A stretch of 64,000 bases of DNA, taken from contig NZ_SIRE01000019.1 in the NCBI RefSeq assembly GCF_004307995.1, positions 156,130 to 220,129 of the forward strand. Reading direction: 5' to 3'. The notes beneath the pieces are model-generated. The model searched no databases. It had not been told where the DNA came from and saw only the letters and a list, made by a program, of their open reading frames with translations. Origin of the DNA: Paenibacillus thalictri (GTDB lineage Bacteria > Bacillota > Bacilli > Paenibacillales > NBRC-103111). Position numbers and translations under genes: made by a program. Positions 34,613 to 42,872 of the stretch are shown in pieces (positions within the stretch are counted from its first letter, which is position 1; the number at the start of each line of letters is the position of its first letter).

Positions 34613-34660
34613 ATCATAGGGGAATCAAGGTTCGATTGGCTTTACACGATTGTATGATTT
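34613..34660 (-). promoter_or_regulatory. operator/promoter 3 of the sulfatase regulon
   Basis: Minus strand: AAATCATACAATCGTGTAAAG (34640-34660), then TATGAT 22 nt further (34613-34618), in the gap between the kinase and the binding-protein gene. Confidence 0.65.
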
Positions 34661-34661
34661 G

Positions 34662-36464
34662 TTAACTTGGCACGCTCATAGGGATGCGGATCGACACGAC
34701 GGTACCGCGGCCGGGAAAAGAAGAAAGGGTGATTCCGTATCCTTCTCCGTATTTTAGTAACAAGCGGGTGTGCACGTTCGCCAAACCCAGCGATTCCGCT
34801 TGCGGCTGTTCATGCCCTCTCCCGTTTTCAGCAAGCTCGTTTAACCTTGTTGTCACTTCCGCCAGCTTGGACTCGGACATGCCTTCCCCGTTATCGGCGA
34901 TTTCGATAATCAGATCATTCTCGTCATCGTAGGCGCTGACGATGATTGCGGCATTGCCGCCACGCGGCTCAACTGCGTATTTCACCGCATTTTCGACAAG
35001 CGGCTGAACGGTAAGTTTGACAAGCCTGCACTCGTAGAACTTGGGGTTTACGGTAAGGCGGCTCTGAAATTTCTTCGGAAAACGAATGTGGGTAATCTCC
35101 AAATATTTTTCGAGAATATCCAATTCTTCCTTCAGCTTCACTTCGTTGTCGGATATTTTCGCGGTATAACGGTACACATCGGCCAAATTGCCGGCCATGC
35201 TGACGATCATTTCATCGTTATGGATGTAACCGATGCTTTTGATCACATCCAGCGAGTTATACAATAAATGGGGGTTGATCTGGTTTTGCAGCGCTTGGAT
35301 GTACGCTTCTTTCTGGCGCAGGCGGGCGTGAATTTCCTGAACCTTCAAATCGGAGATCGTATTCAGCTGGTCGTTCAGTTGTTCGACCATTTTATTAAAG
35401 CTGTAATTCAGCTTCTGAAATTCATTGCGGCCCTGATGAAACTCCGCTCGGGTCTCGTAATTGCCCTGGAATACTTTGTCCATGTTGATCTTTAGATGAA
35501 GCACGGGATTAACAAACAAGTCGGAGACACGCGGAACGAGCAAAATCACGATGATCCCCAGCAGAAGCGATGCAAGCATCGTTGCATTCCTGGCCGTATA
35601 GAGGCCGCTGGCCATCTCGTCAAACGGAACGATGGCGACCACCTTCCAACCCGATACTTTGGAGCTGCTTGTGGACACCAGCACCTTTTTGCCGCCAACC
35701 GACTGCGTATTAACGCCCCCCTCTTCCGGCATGTTAATGCCTCCAAGCGGCGTGTCCGAGAGTTTACGCCCCAGCCAGCTTTTGTCGGAGAAATAAACCA
35801 CGGTATTGTCCTGTGACAGCAGCATAAACTGCCCGGTCTCCCCTAGCTTGGAGCGCTCCAAAGTAGCCTCAATCTCTTTAAGCGACAAATCGATCACGAC
35901 GGAACCGATCGGTTCAAGCGTCGTGTGGCTGTACACCGGCGTAATCATGGAAACAACGGACATGCCGGTCTGCTGCGGATAAGTGATCGTATGTGTCGGC
36001 AGCAATATTTTTTGCTCGGAAAAAGGCACCTTGTACCACGGCTCGGAAGCAAAAGCCGAATCCGCCGAATAATATATCCGGGTGGCCAGCACCCGATTGT
36101 CCAATGACTTGAGAAACAGGCCGGCCACTTCATTGTAGTTAAATGCGACATTTCTCCGCAGCATCGCTTCAATATCATCCGTATCAAAAGCCGTCAGCTT
36201 GCGGCTGCCGTCAAACCAAGTCTGAATCAGCTCTTCGTTCATCAACGTTTTTGTCGATTTCGACAGCTGCTCGAAGTAAAACTCAATATGATGGTTGAGC
36301 CGCTTGGTCGCTTCGTCGGTAACCGTATGGAAATCCTTCTTGACCGCGTTGCTGTAATTGATATGGGAGACAAGGCCCATGATGACAATTGAAATCAAGC
36401 TGATCCCCAGAAACAACACGACCATACTCCATTTGGTAGGAAATCGCATCCACAGCCGTCTCAT
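34662..36464 (-). CDS. YesM-type sensor histidine kinase
   Basis: A 600-residue membrane kinase: TM1 at residues 13-35, dCache-like extracellular domain of about 260 residues, TM2 near 290-310, HAMP, phospho-accepting His in QNQINPHLLYNSLDVI, ATP-binding motifs VENAVKYAVEP and ADNGEGMSESKL, and the G2 box SLGLANVHTRL. It overlaps the response regulator gene by 4 bp, so the two are translationally coupled (regulator first). It should sense the sugar delivered by the neighbouring binding protein. Confidence 0.92.
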   Translation of the reverse strand: MRRLWMRFPTKWSMVVLFLGISLISIVIMGLVSHINYSNAVKKDFHTVTDEATKRLNHHIEFYFEQLSKSTKTLMNEELIQTWFDGSRKLTAFDTDDIEAMLRRNVAFNYNEVAGLFLKSLDNRVLATRIYYSADSAFASEPWYKVPFSEQKILLPTHTITYPQQTGMSVVSMITPVYSHTTLEPIGSVVIDLSLKEIEATLERSKLGETGQFMLLSQDNTVVYFSDKSWLGRKLSDTPLGGINMPEEGGVNTQSVGGKKVLVSTSSSKVSGWKVVAIVPFDEMASGLYTARNATMLASLLLGIIVILLVPRVSDLFVNPVLHLKINMDKVFQGNYETRAEFHQGRNEFQKLNYSFNKMVEQLNDQLNTISDLKVQEIHARLRQKEAYIQALQNQINPHLLYNSLDVIKSIGYIHNDEMIVSMAGNLADVYRYTAKISDNEVKLKEELDILEKYLEITHIRFPKKFQSRLTVNPKFYECRLVKLTVQPLVENAVKYAVEPRGGNAAIIVSAYDDENDLIIEIADNGEGMSESKLAEVTTRLNELAENGRGHEQPQAESLGLANVHTRLLLKYGEGYGITLSSFPGRGTVVSIRIPMSVPS

Positions 36465-37477
36465 ATGCCCATACCTTTTCGGAACTCGTTTGGCGATAAG
36501 CCCGTTATGTTTTTGAACACTCTCGTGAAATAAGGCACCGATGAAAAACCGACCATATCGGCCACCTGGTATATTTTGAGATCGGGCTCCAGCAGCAGCT
36601 GCTTTGCTTTATCGATGCGGATGCGGTTCATGTAATTCACGAACGAATCGCCTGTATGCTGCTTAAACAAAGCGCTGAAATGCGAGACGCTGAGCCCCAC
36701 CGTCTCAGAAATGTGCGACAAACTGATTTCCTGCATGTAGCGCTTTTCCGCATAATCGCACGCCTGCTTGATAATAAGCCGGAAGGACCGCTTATGATCT
36801 TGGCTTTGGCTCATTTTGCACCATAATTCCGTCAACCGCTGAATATGCTTTTTGAACGTCTCTTCTTTTTCCTGCTCAATTGTGATCTTCTCGTAATCCG
36901 GATAAAATGTTTCCAGCAATTCGTTCAGCTTTCCCGCCAAAATGCGAAGCAGTCCCATTCTGAAACTGGGGTGGCATTGGCGGTTTTTGACGATCGATTG
37001 GGTCAGCTGTGCTTGCTCCGTATTCAATTGCTGCGGATCCATACTTTGAATCTGATCGATAAAAGCTTGAATCTGCATCAGCTGTTGATGTATGGGTTGA
37101 AGCAGCTCCAGCCTGTGAATCGATCTTTGCAGAGCCTCTTGCAGCATTTCGGGACGGACCGGCTTGAGCAAATATTCCGAAACCCCGTACCGGATGCCCT
37201 GCTGCGCATAAGAGAAGTTATCGTATCCGCTGATGATGACGCTTACAATCGGAAGCTTCGTCTCATCGATCTGTTTGATTAACGACAGCCCGTCCATCTG
37301 GGGCATCATGATATCGGTAATCAGCACGGACGGATGCAGTTCCTGAATTAAATTCCAAGCTTCGGTTCCGTTTTCGGCTTCCCCGACGACTTTAAAGCCG
37401 CCGCCGATCCGGTCGATCATTTCAACAAGCCCGCTGCGTATCCAATGCTCGTCTTCGGCCACTAATACGTGGTACAC
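36461..37477 (-). CDS. YesN-type response regulator with AraC DNA-binding domain
   Basis: A 338-residue regulator; receiver domain with AEDEHWIR pocket and the phosphorylated Asp in LITDIMMPQMDG (about residue 55), short linker, C-terminal AraC domain (about 235-338) with ISHISETVGLSVSHFSALFK and VGFSSVPYFTRVFKNITGLSPNEF. The start is the GTG at 37477, 7 nt after AAGGAGGTG; the frame stays open to 37633 but lacks other starts with an SD. I infer that it binds the 21-bp motif found five times between 29151 and 39042, including once upstream of itself. Confidence 0.92.
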   Translation of the reverse strand: MYHVLVAEDEHWIRSGLVEMIDRIGGGFKVVGEAENGTEAWNLIQELHPSVLITDIMMPQMDGLSLIKQIDETKLPIVSVIISGYDNFSYAQQGIRYGVSEYLLKPVRPEMLQEALQRSIHRLELLQPIHQQLMQIQAFIDQIQSMDPQQLNTEQAQLTQSIVKNRQCHPSFRMGLLRILAGKLNELLETFYPDYEKITIEQEKEETFKKHIQRLTELWCKMSQSQDHKRSFRLIIKQACDYAEKRYMQEISLSHISETVGLSVSHFSALFKQHTGDSFVNYMNRIRIDKAKQLLLEPDLKIYQVADMVGFSSVPYFTRVFKNITGLSPNEFRKGMGI

Positions 37478-37560
37478 CTTGAAGCACCTCCTTGTTGTCT
37501 CTACTACTTCTGGGTCGGGCCCGAATATCCTGCAACCGGATCGCCGGCCGTAGTACGCTA

Positions 37561-37581
37561 CATTATCCGATCTTCTGAAAA
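37561..37581 (-). promoter_or_regulatory. operator 5 of the sulfatase regulon (divergent copy)
   Basis: Minus strand TTTTCAGAAGATCGGATAATG, a weaker copy of the 21-bp motif, about 85 bp before the response regulator start. No -10 box at the usual distance, so it may serve for autoregulation. Confidence 0.4.
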
Positions 37582-37589
37582 CTTGTCCA

Positions 37590-37625
37590 AAAATGAAAAA
37601 GAAGACGAGAACCTCTCGCCTTCTT
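37590..37625 (-). terminator. terminator of the fourth sulfatase gene
   Basis: Stem AAGAAGACGAGA / TCTCGCCTTCTT (one mismatch, 37599-37625) with minus-strand T-rich tail CTTTTTCATTTTT, directly after the sulfatase stop. Confidence 0.8.
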
Positions 37626-37633
37626 AACTGCAA

Positions 37634-38962
37634 TCATTTGCTATTTTGGCCCCATCTGCTTTCCGGATCCTGGATAGCCTGGCGTGTGAATGCGCCCGTT
37701 GCCTCCCACCAATCTTCCACCATGTGCCGCAGTCGGATTCGAGACTGTTCGGCCTCCTGCTTGCCGGCCACATTGACGATTTCATCCGGATCGTTGCGCA
37801 GATCGTACATCTCTTCCATTTGATCGTCCAAATAATAAACGTATTTCCATTCCGCGGTTTGCACGCCGATCATCGGATGATGGCCCCAATAAGCTTTATA
37901 GTGTTCGAAAAATACGTGTTCCCCATCCGGAGGAGCATCGCGACCCAGCACCGGGAGCAGAGAGCCGCCCTCGCATTCCTCGGGCACCGGAATACCTGCC
38001 GCATCCAGCAGCGTGCCTGTCACCGCGGAAGTCGAGAGCAGGTCGGGAATCACTTTTCGTTTAGGCTCTTGCCCGGGCACATACAAAATCAGCGGCACGT
38101 TGTAAAGCTCCTTGTACGGCAGCACCCCCTTCAGACGCAAGCGGTGGGCCCCCTGCATATCGCCGTGATCACTGGTGAATAAGATAACCGTATCCTCCAG
38201 CATTCCCTTCGCTTCCAGCTTATCCATCAAGCGCCCCAAGTACGAATCCATCAGCGCCAGCATGCTGCGATATTTCTGCGCATCTTCGCGAACGATGTCC
38301 TCGCTTAGACTTGATTCCCCGGTCGCCGAACGCTCCTGCTGAAACGGCGGTTTGCCGGACAAATCGTCTTCATAAAAGCTGCCCGGGACCGGCATGTCTT
38401 CAAGCGGAAACCGCTCCGCGTAACGGCCGATCCGCTCGAACGGTACGCCGCGCTGCGGCGTATTGGGATGGGGCATATACCAGCATAGCTTCATAAAAAA
38501 ATGTTTGCCGCCATCATAGTCGTCCAAATAATTCAATGCCTGCGTTGTAGTCAGCGCATCTTGATGGCTGTGGTACCGCGGATCGGGGTTGGCCCCGGCG
38601 AGATCAAGCCCGTCCAAGCGATAATCGGTCACCTGAAAATCATGATCTGCCGGTGACAAGCCCAAATGCCATTTGCCGAAATATACGGTTTCAAAGCCGG
38701 CACGGTTAAACTCTTTGGCGATCCCCCAATCTTGCGGATCAAGCACATGGCCGATTTGGTAAACCCCAACCTGATGCGGAAATTTGCCCGTCATCCAGCT
38801 GGCGCGCGATGGCGAGCATTGGGCGGATGTGCTGATCGCCCCGGTAAACCTGACGGACCGGTCAGCCAGCTTGTCGAGCCGAGGGGTATAATAGCTGGGG
38901 TCGGCACAGCCCATGGCGCCGGCTTGCTGCTGATCCGTAGAAATCATAATGACGTTTCTCAA
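37634..38962 (-). CDS. type I sulfatase (formylglycine-dependent)
   Basis: A 442-residue sulfatase: MISTDQQQAGAMGC metal site, formylglycine motif C-S-P-S-R in SAQCSPSRASWMTG (Cys at about residue 49), LFTSDHGDMQGAH distal metal site and the FFEHYKAYWGHHP region. The start is a TTG at 38962, 7 nt after AAAGGAGG. No signal peptide. It is alone between operator/promoter 4 and its own terminator, thus a monocistronic member of the same regulon as the importer. Confidence 0.9.
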   Translation of the reverse strand: MRNVIMISTDQQQAGAMGCADPSYYTPRLDKLADRSVRFTGAISTSAQCSPSRASWMTGKFPHQVGVYQIGHVLDPQDWGIAKEFNRAGFETVYFGKWHLGLSPADHDFQVTDYRLDGLDLAGANPDPRYHSHQDALTTTQALNYLDDYDGGKHFFMKLCWYMPHPNTPQRGVPFERIGRYAERFPLEDMPVPGSFYEDDLSGKPPFQQERSATGESSLSEDIVREDAQKYRSMLALMDSYLGRLMDKLEAKGMLEDTVILFTSDHGDMQGAHRLRLKGVLPYKELYNVPLILYVPGQEPKRKVIPDLLSTSAVTGTLLDAAGIPVPEECEGGSLLPVLGRDAPPDGEHVFFEHYKAYWGHHPMIGVQTAEWKYVYYLDDQMEEMYDLRNDPDEIVNVAGKQEAEQSRIRLRHMVEDWWEATGAFTRQAIQDPESRWGQNSK

Positions 38963-38995
38963 CCGAATGCCTCCTTTGTTCTTTTCGATACTTTT

Positions 38996-39042
38996 ACTTT
39001 AAGCGATCGAACCGAACAATGCGTTGCACAATCGGATGATTT
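38996..39042 (-). promoter_or_regulatory. operator/promoter 4 of the sulfatase regulon
   Basis: Minus strand: AAATCATCCGATTGTGCAACG (39022-39042), then TAAAGT starting 21 nt further (38996-39001). Sits 35-80 bp before the fourth sulfatase. Confidence 0.65.
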
Positions 39043-39066
39043 CTTACACTTATAGGCTGTTGCCCC

Positions 39067-39426
39067 TCATTCCTTGAGCGCCAAATAAATGATCAGCTTA
39101 ACCGATGGCGGAGCTTCGGCATCGCCGCTGCCGATGAATGCGCCTTTCAGCGCAAGCCAATGCCCGAAATTGTCCGGTGTCGGCAGTGTAACCATTCCCG
39201 GCCCCGGCCCGTTTATCGTAAGCCCGGCGCACTCCGCATCGCACCAAAATAGACCGTCCGGCGACAGCTGCGGCCTGACATGGAGCGACGTTCCCGGCGT
39301 CATATCCAGGATGCGGATAAACCAGCGCGCTTCTTTGGCCCAGCCGGTTTCGTAAGGTTCGGTAATGAAGTTTTCGGTCAACGTGACGTTTCTTTCGACA
39401 ACTGCGGTAAACGACCGGTTCAGCAT
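39067..39426 (-). CDS. uncharacterised 119-residue protein
   Basis: A 119-residue soluble protein without signal peptide, rich in beta-forming segments (ARWFIRILDMTPGTSLHVRP, LFWCDAECAGLTI, NFGHWLALKGAFIG). I do not recognise a domain; a small beta-sandwich is likely. SD AGGAGGGAG precedes the ATG at 39426, 12 bp after the larger uncharacterised protein gene, so the two are one unit. The setting beside an FAD oxidoreductase and a GHL6-type hydrolase suggests a role in glycan use, but nothing in the sequence proves it. Confidence 0.6.
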   Translation of the reverse strand: MLNRSFTAVVERNVTLTENFITEPYETGWAKEARWFIRILDMTPGTSLHVRPQLSPDGLFWCDAECAGLTINGPGPGMVTLPTPDNFGHWLALKGAFIGSGDAEAPPSVKLIIYLALKE

Positions 39427-39438
39427 GGTGTCTCCCTC

Positions 39439-40356
39439 CTACCAATCGACTGACACAACAATCGAATCGAGATATAAAAAATTTCTCACCTGTTTATGAG
39501 TTCGCACATCTACACAAAAATTCATCAGCTGCTTGACGCCGACATAAGCGTGCTCATATTGGGGCACTTCAATACCACGCAAGTCCATTGTCAAGTCGTT
39601 GACCTGCAGCTCGACATTGCAGCGTAGCTCCGTATCGAACACCCAGCGCAAATAATGCCAATTTACCTTGGTCGGCACCTCGTTGTAGCACAGCTGCTGA
39701 GCGCCTCCCGGCACCTCCGCCCAATCGTCCGGGTGGATCACATGATAATCGACCGGAGGCGGCACCATCTTGGCCCGCTCCATCTTAGCCGTCGGCTGCA
39801 CCGACGTTTTGTACATCCATTTCTGCACCAGCTCGCCCTTACCGTTTGTGTTCACATAACGCAGTGCGCAGTGATATCTTCGGCCGTCTGCTCCTTCGCT
39901 TACATCGTTGGAAATGGTGAACTCGCCGAAATCCAGCTCCGACGGATCGAAGTTCCCGTCCCACACCGCCCCATCTTCACGCTCGCGAAACATTTGCTCG
40001 GCCTTGTACGTGAAATACGTTTCAAACTGGATACGTCCCTTCTGTGGCAGTGTCAGCCGCTTAATCGCCTGGCTCATGTGCAGCGGCTTCGGGCGGGTCG
40101 CCAGCTTCAGACTGTACGTCCCCTCCATGGAGCCGTGTGTGCCGATATCGAAAAAATTGCAGCTGCTGAGCTGGGGCGGGCGGCAGTCCGCTATGATCGA
40201 CCGCACCTGATCCAAATTGCCGTCATGATTGCCGATCAGCTCACACCAGCCGTTCATGCCTTCGTCAAAATCGTCGTAGAACAAAATACGCCGCAGCGGG
40301 TTAAACTTGCTTAGCTTGCGGTCCGCTTGCAGCATCGCTTTGCGGATATCGCTCAT
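39439..40356 (-). CDS. uncharacterised 305-residue protein (DUF6772-like)
   Basis: A 305-residue soluble protein with FYDDFDEGMNGWCEL near the start, GRIQFETYFTYKAE, a conserved-looking NWHYLRWVFDTELRCNVEL and ENRFLYLDSIVVS-like end (VRNFLYLDSIVVSVDW). The pattern (DDF..GWCEL, then laminin-G-like strands) resembles concanavalin-type beta-sandwich carbohydrate-binding folds. I believe the family is catalogued as DUF6772, from memory and not checked. SD GGGGAGG before the ATG at 40356. It follows the terminator of the FAD oxidoreductase, so it may have its own promoter in the 100-bp gap. Confidence 0.6.
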   Translation of the reverse strand: MSDIRKAMLQADRKLSKFNPLRRILFYDDFDEGMNGWCELIGNHDGNLDQVRSIIADCRPPQLSSCNFFDIGTHGSMEGTYSLKLATRPKPLHMSQAIKRLTLPQKGRIQFETYFTYKAEQMFREREDGAVWDGNFDPSELDFGEFTISNDVSEGADGRRYHCALRYVNTNGKGELVQKWMYKTSVQPTAKMERAKMVPPPVDYHVIHPDDWAEVPGGAQQLCYNEVPTKVNWHYLRWVFDTELRCNVELQVNDLTMDLRGIEVPQYEHAYVGVKQLMNFCVDVRTHKQVRNFLYLDSIVVSVDW

Positions 40357-40456
40357 TGTGTTTCCTCCCCGGTAAAACGGAATTGTTGTGGCGCAAGTAC
40401 CTTAAGTTAACAATAAGGAAAACCCGCAGCTCCGACATCAAGTTGCCATGCCAACA

Positions 40457-40489
40457 AGAAAACCCGCAGGAGCTTTGTTCCCGCGGGTT
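40457..40489 (-). terminator. terminator of the FAD oxidoreductase gene
   Basis: Stem AACCCGC / GCGGGTT (40461-40489, 15-nt loop) followed on the minus strand by TTTTCTTG. Confidence 0.65.
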
Positions 40490-40495
40490 CGCCGA

Positions 40496-42766
40496 TTAAC
40501 GCACGCGGACCGAATACACCTGCGCGCGATTCAGGCCGTGCGTGCCGAGCACTTCGAGGCGCAGCTGGCCGATCGCCGCCGGGCCGTCTTCGAGCCGGTG
40601 CAGCCGGTTGCGGCGGTAGTTGTTCCGTTCCTCGGCCAGCACACGCCACGGCTCATCAGCCGAAGCGCGGCCCAGCAGGCGGTAATGCCGCACCAGCGCC
40701 GGTATCGTATGACGCGGATCGGATTCTTGGGCCGTGCCCGCATAAGCGATTGGGTTCAAGTTGATGTCCAGCGAGCTGTCGAAAAGCAGCTGCACTTCCT
40801 GAACCGGCCGCGCCTGCTCCCAAGCAAGCTCCAGCCACTCCGGAACGGCGAAATCCGTCGGCTGCGAGCTCCACAGGCAGGGCAACCCGACGGGGCGGTC
40901 CCAACCGCCAACGGCATTAGCTGCCTCGTACGCGGGCTGAGCGGGAGATACCGCAAAACATAATGTCTGATAAGGCGATCCTAAACTCCGGTTAAACATC
41001 CAGTTGCGGTTGGCGTGAATTTCATGCGGCGGCAGCCCGTACATATCTTTCACCCCGACAGGCGCGGATCCCGCATAATGGGCGCAAACGGCGGGATTGC
41101 GCTTCAGCACTAGAAAGTGCCAGCCTGCTTGCCCTGCAGCCGCTGCCACCGGAATTTCTGCAAGCAGCCGCTCTCCTGCGTCTAGTGCCAAGCGGCCGGA
41201 GGTCAGCAGCGAATCTTCCGCCGGCACATTGCCGTCCCCTTTTGCTCTGCCGTACACCTCATACGCCAGCTCGGTTGCTTCGCTGGCGTCAAGCAGCAGC
41301 GTCAGCGTCTCCAGCCGCTCTGTGACAACCGGGAACATCTGCAGCAGGTCGTTGTCCAGCCGCTTCACGCCGGCGGAATCCATCCATTCGCCGAGCACCA
41401 GCTCGGACGACGCCGTCACCTGCGCTTGCCCGGCAACGTTGGCCGCAGCCGCATACGGCACCCCGGCAATGTAATGGTCGCGTTCCAGCAGCTGTTGCTG
41501 GAGCCCGGCCAGCTTGCCGGCCGGAAGCAGCTGCTTGGGCAGACAGCCATCGCGGCTGCACATCGCCGCAGCGGCGCCAACCGCTTCGCCCAGCTGGCCG
41601 CAGGTCAGCATGACACGGGTCGTGGACAAGGCCACATGGCTTGCGCTGATGTTGCGGCCGGCGAAAAACAAGTTTTCCACCTTGACCGAATACAAACAGC
41701 GCAGCGGCACGTTATAAGGGGCGTCGTGGAACACATGATACGTTGTTGGTTTCTCGCCGAAAATTCCGGTCGAAGGATGATCGTCATAACCCCAGCCGCC
41801 GTAGGCGACAGCATCGGGAAACACGATGCCCGAATCGAGGTCGACCTGGGTGAGCAGATGCTCCCCGATCAAGCGCCGGCTCTCGCGTTTGCCTGGCACG
41901 GTACCTACCCAATCAAGCACAAAGGTGCTTAAATAATCTTTCATGGACGAGCGGTTTTTTAAATAATCCCACATGGCGTAAACGACCTGCAGCAGCTCGT
42001 CTTTGATCCGGTTCGTATCGTGCACGGGATCGTACAGCGCTCCCCATTCGATCCACCAGTAACCTCCGTGATCGCGCCGGAACGATTGAATCGGCCGATA
42101 CGGGCCGAAGTCTTCTTCGTTAAACGTGAAGCTGACCCACTGCGGTTTGACGAAAGGCACAGCCACACCCGCATCTTTCGCCCGAAATTGCATACTGCTG
42201 CCCATGCCTGTCGCCACCGCTTCCTCCGGAGCCAAGCTTTCGCCGAATTCCGCCCGGCTTTCGGCGCCGGTGCGGAACGGCGCTCCCGCCAGACAGCCGA
42301 CGGTGGCATCTCCCGTACAGTCGCTGAACAGCGGGGCATGAAACGTATGCCACGTCTCCGCGCCAATCGTGTATCCTTTGACCGATTCGATCCGCGTGCC
42401 TTCCGCGTTCATCTGTACCTCAACGATCGATGTGTTCAGATAAACGTCAAGATCGGGTTCTTTTTTAACCAAATCGGTTAAGGTCAGGTCCCAGTATTCC
42501 GGCGTGCGTGTCGGATTGCGGTATAGATTCTCCAGCAGCAGCTCCTCCATCAGCCCGGTTTCGCGGCCATAAGCGTAGTTGCCGTCAATGGAATGGGCGC
42601 CGACCATCGGCACCTGAATTTCCTTGCTGCCGACTCCGCCCAATACAGGCCGATCCTGCACCAGCGCCGTTTTCAAACCAAGCCGGGCCGCCGTTACGGC
42701 TGCCGCTACGCCGGAAATGCCGCCGCCGGCCACCACAAAATCATACTGATGCTCCAAATATCTCAT
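40496..42766 (-). CDS. FAD-dependent oxidoreductase, 756 residues
   Basis: A 756-residue flavoprotein. The FAD-binding motif VAGGGISGVAAAVTAARLG is at residues 12-30, followed by ALVQDRPVLGGVGSKE and later the second FAD contact FFAGRNISASHVAL (about residue 368). The C-terminal 270 residues (from about 480) are a separate beta-rich region absent from simple family members. No signal peptide. SD GGGAGG before the ATG at 42766. It is downstream of the GHL6-type gene by 106 bp in the same direction. Relatives are found in glycan-use loci of Paenibacilli and Bacteroidetes; the reaction is unknown. Confidence 0.8.
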   Translation of the reverse strand: MRYLEHQYDFVVAGGGISGVAAAVTAARLGLKTALVQDRPVLGGVGSKEIQVPMVGAHSIDGNYAYGRETGLMEELLLENLYRNPTRTPEYWDLTLTDLVKKEPDLDVYLNTSIVEVQMNAEGTRIESVKGYTIGAETWHTFHAPLFSDCTGDATVGCLAGAPFRTGAESRAEFGESLAPEEAVATGMGSSMQFRAKDAGVAVPFVKPQWVSFTFNEEDFGPYRPIQSFRRDHGGYWWIEWGALYDPVHDTNRIKDELLQVVYAMWDYLKNRSSMKDYLSTFVLDWVGTVPGKRESRRLIGEHLLTQVDLDSGIVFPDAVAYGGWGYDDHPSTGIFGEKPTTYHVFHDAPYNVPLRCLYSVKVENLFFAGRNISASHVALSTTRVMLTCGQLGEAVGAAAAMCSRDGCLPKQLLPAGKLAGLQQQLLERDHYIAGVPYAAAANVAGQAQVTASSELVLGEWMDSAGVKRLDNDLLQMFPVVTERLETLTLLLDASEATELAYEVYGRAKGDGNVPAEDSLLTSGRLALDAGERLLAEIPVAAAAGQAGWHFLVLKRNPAVCAHYAGSAPVGVKDMYGLPPHEIHANRNWMFNRSLGSPYQTLCFAVSPAQPAYEAANAVGGWDRPVGLPCLWSSQPTDFAVPEWLELAWEQARPVQEVQLLFDSSLDINLNPIAYAGTAQESDPRHTIPALVRHYRLLGRASADEPWRVLAEERNNYRRNRLHRLEDGPAAIGQLRLEVLGTHGLNRAQVYSVRVR

Positions 42767-42872
42767 CTCGTCCTCCCTTTCTTATACGCAATGATTCACT
42801 CATGCAGCGTTCACTTCTTCAGCGGCCTCACTCCCAGCGCTATTTGCGGCGGTGCGCGATAGCTGTCGACCG

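Noticed and set aside
40407..42481. Several plus- and minus-strand frames of 60-170 codons inside the FAD oxidoreductase gene
   Set aside because: High-GC shadow frames without SD or recognisable domains.
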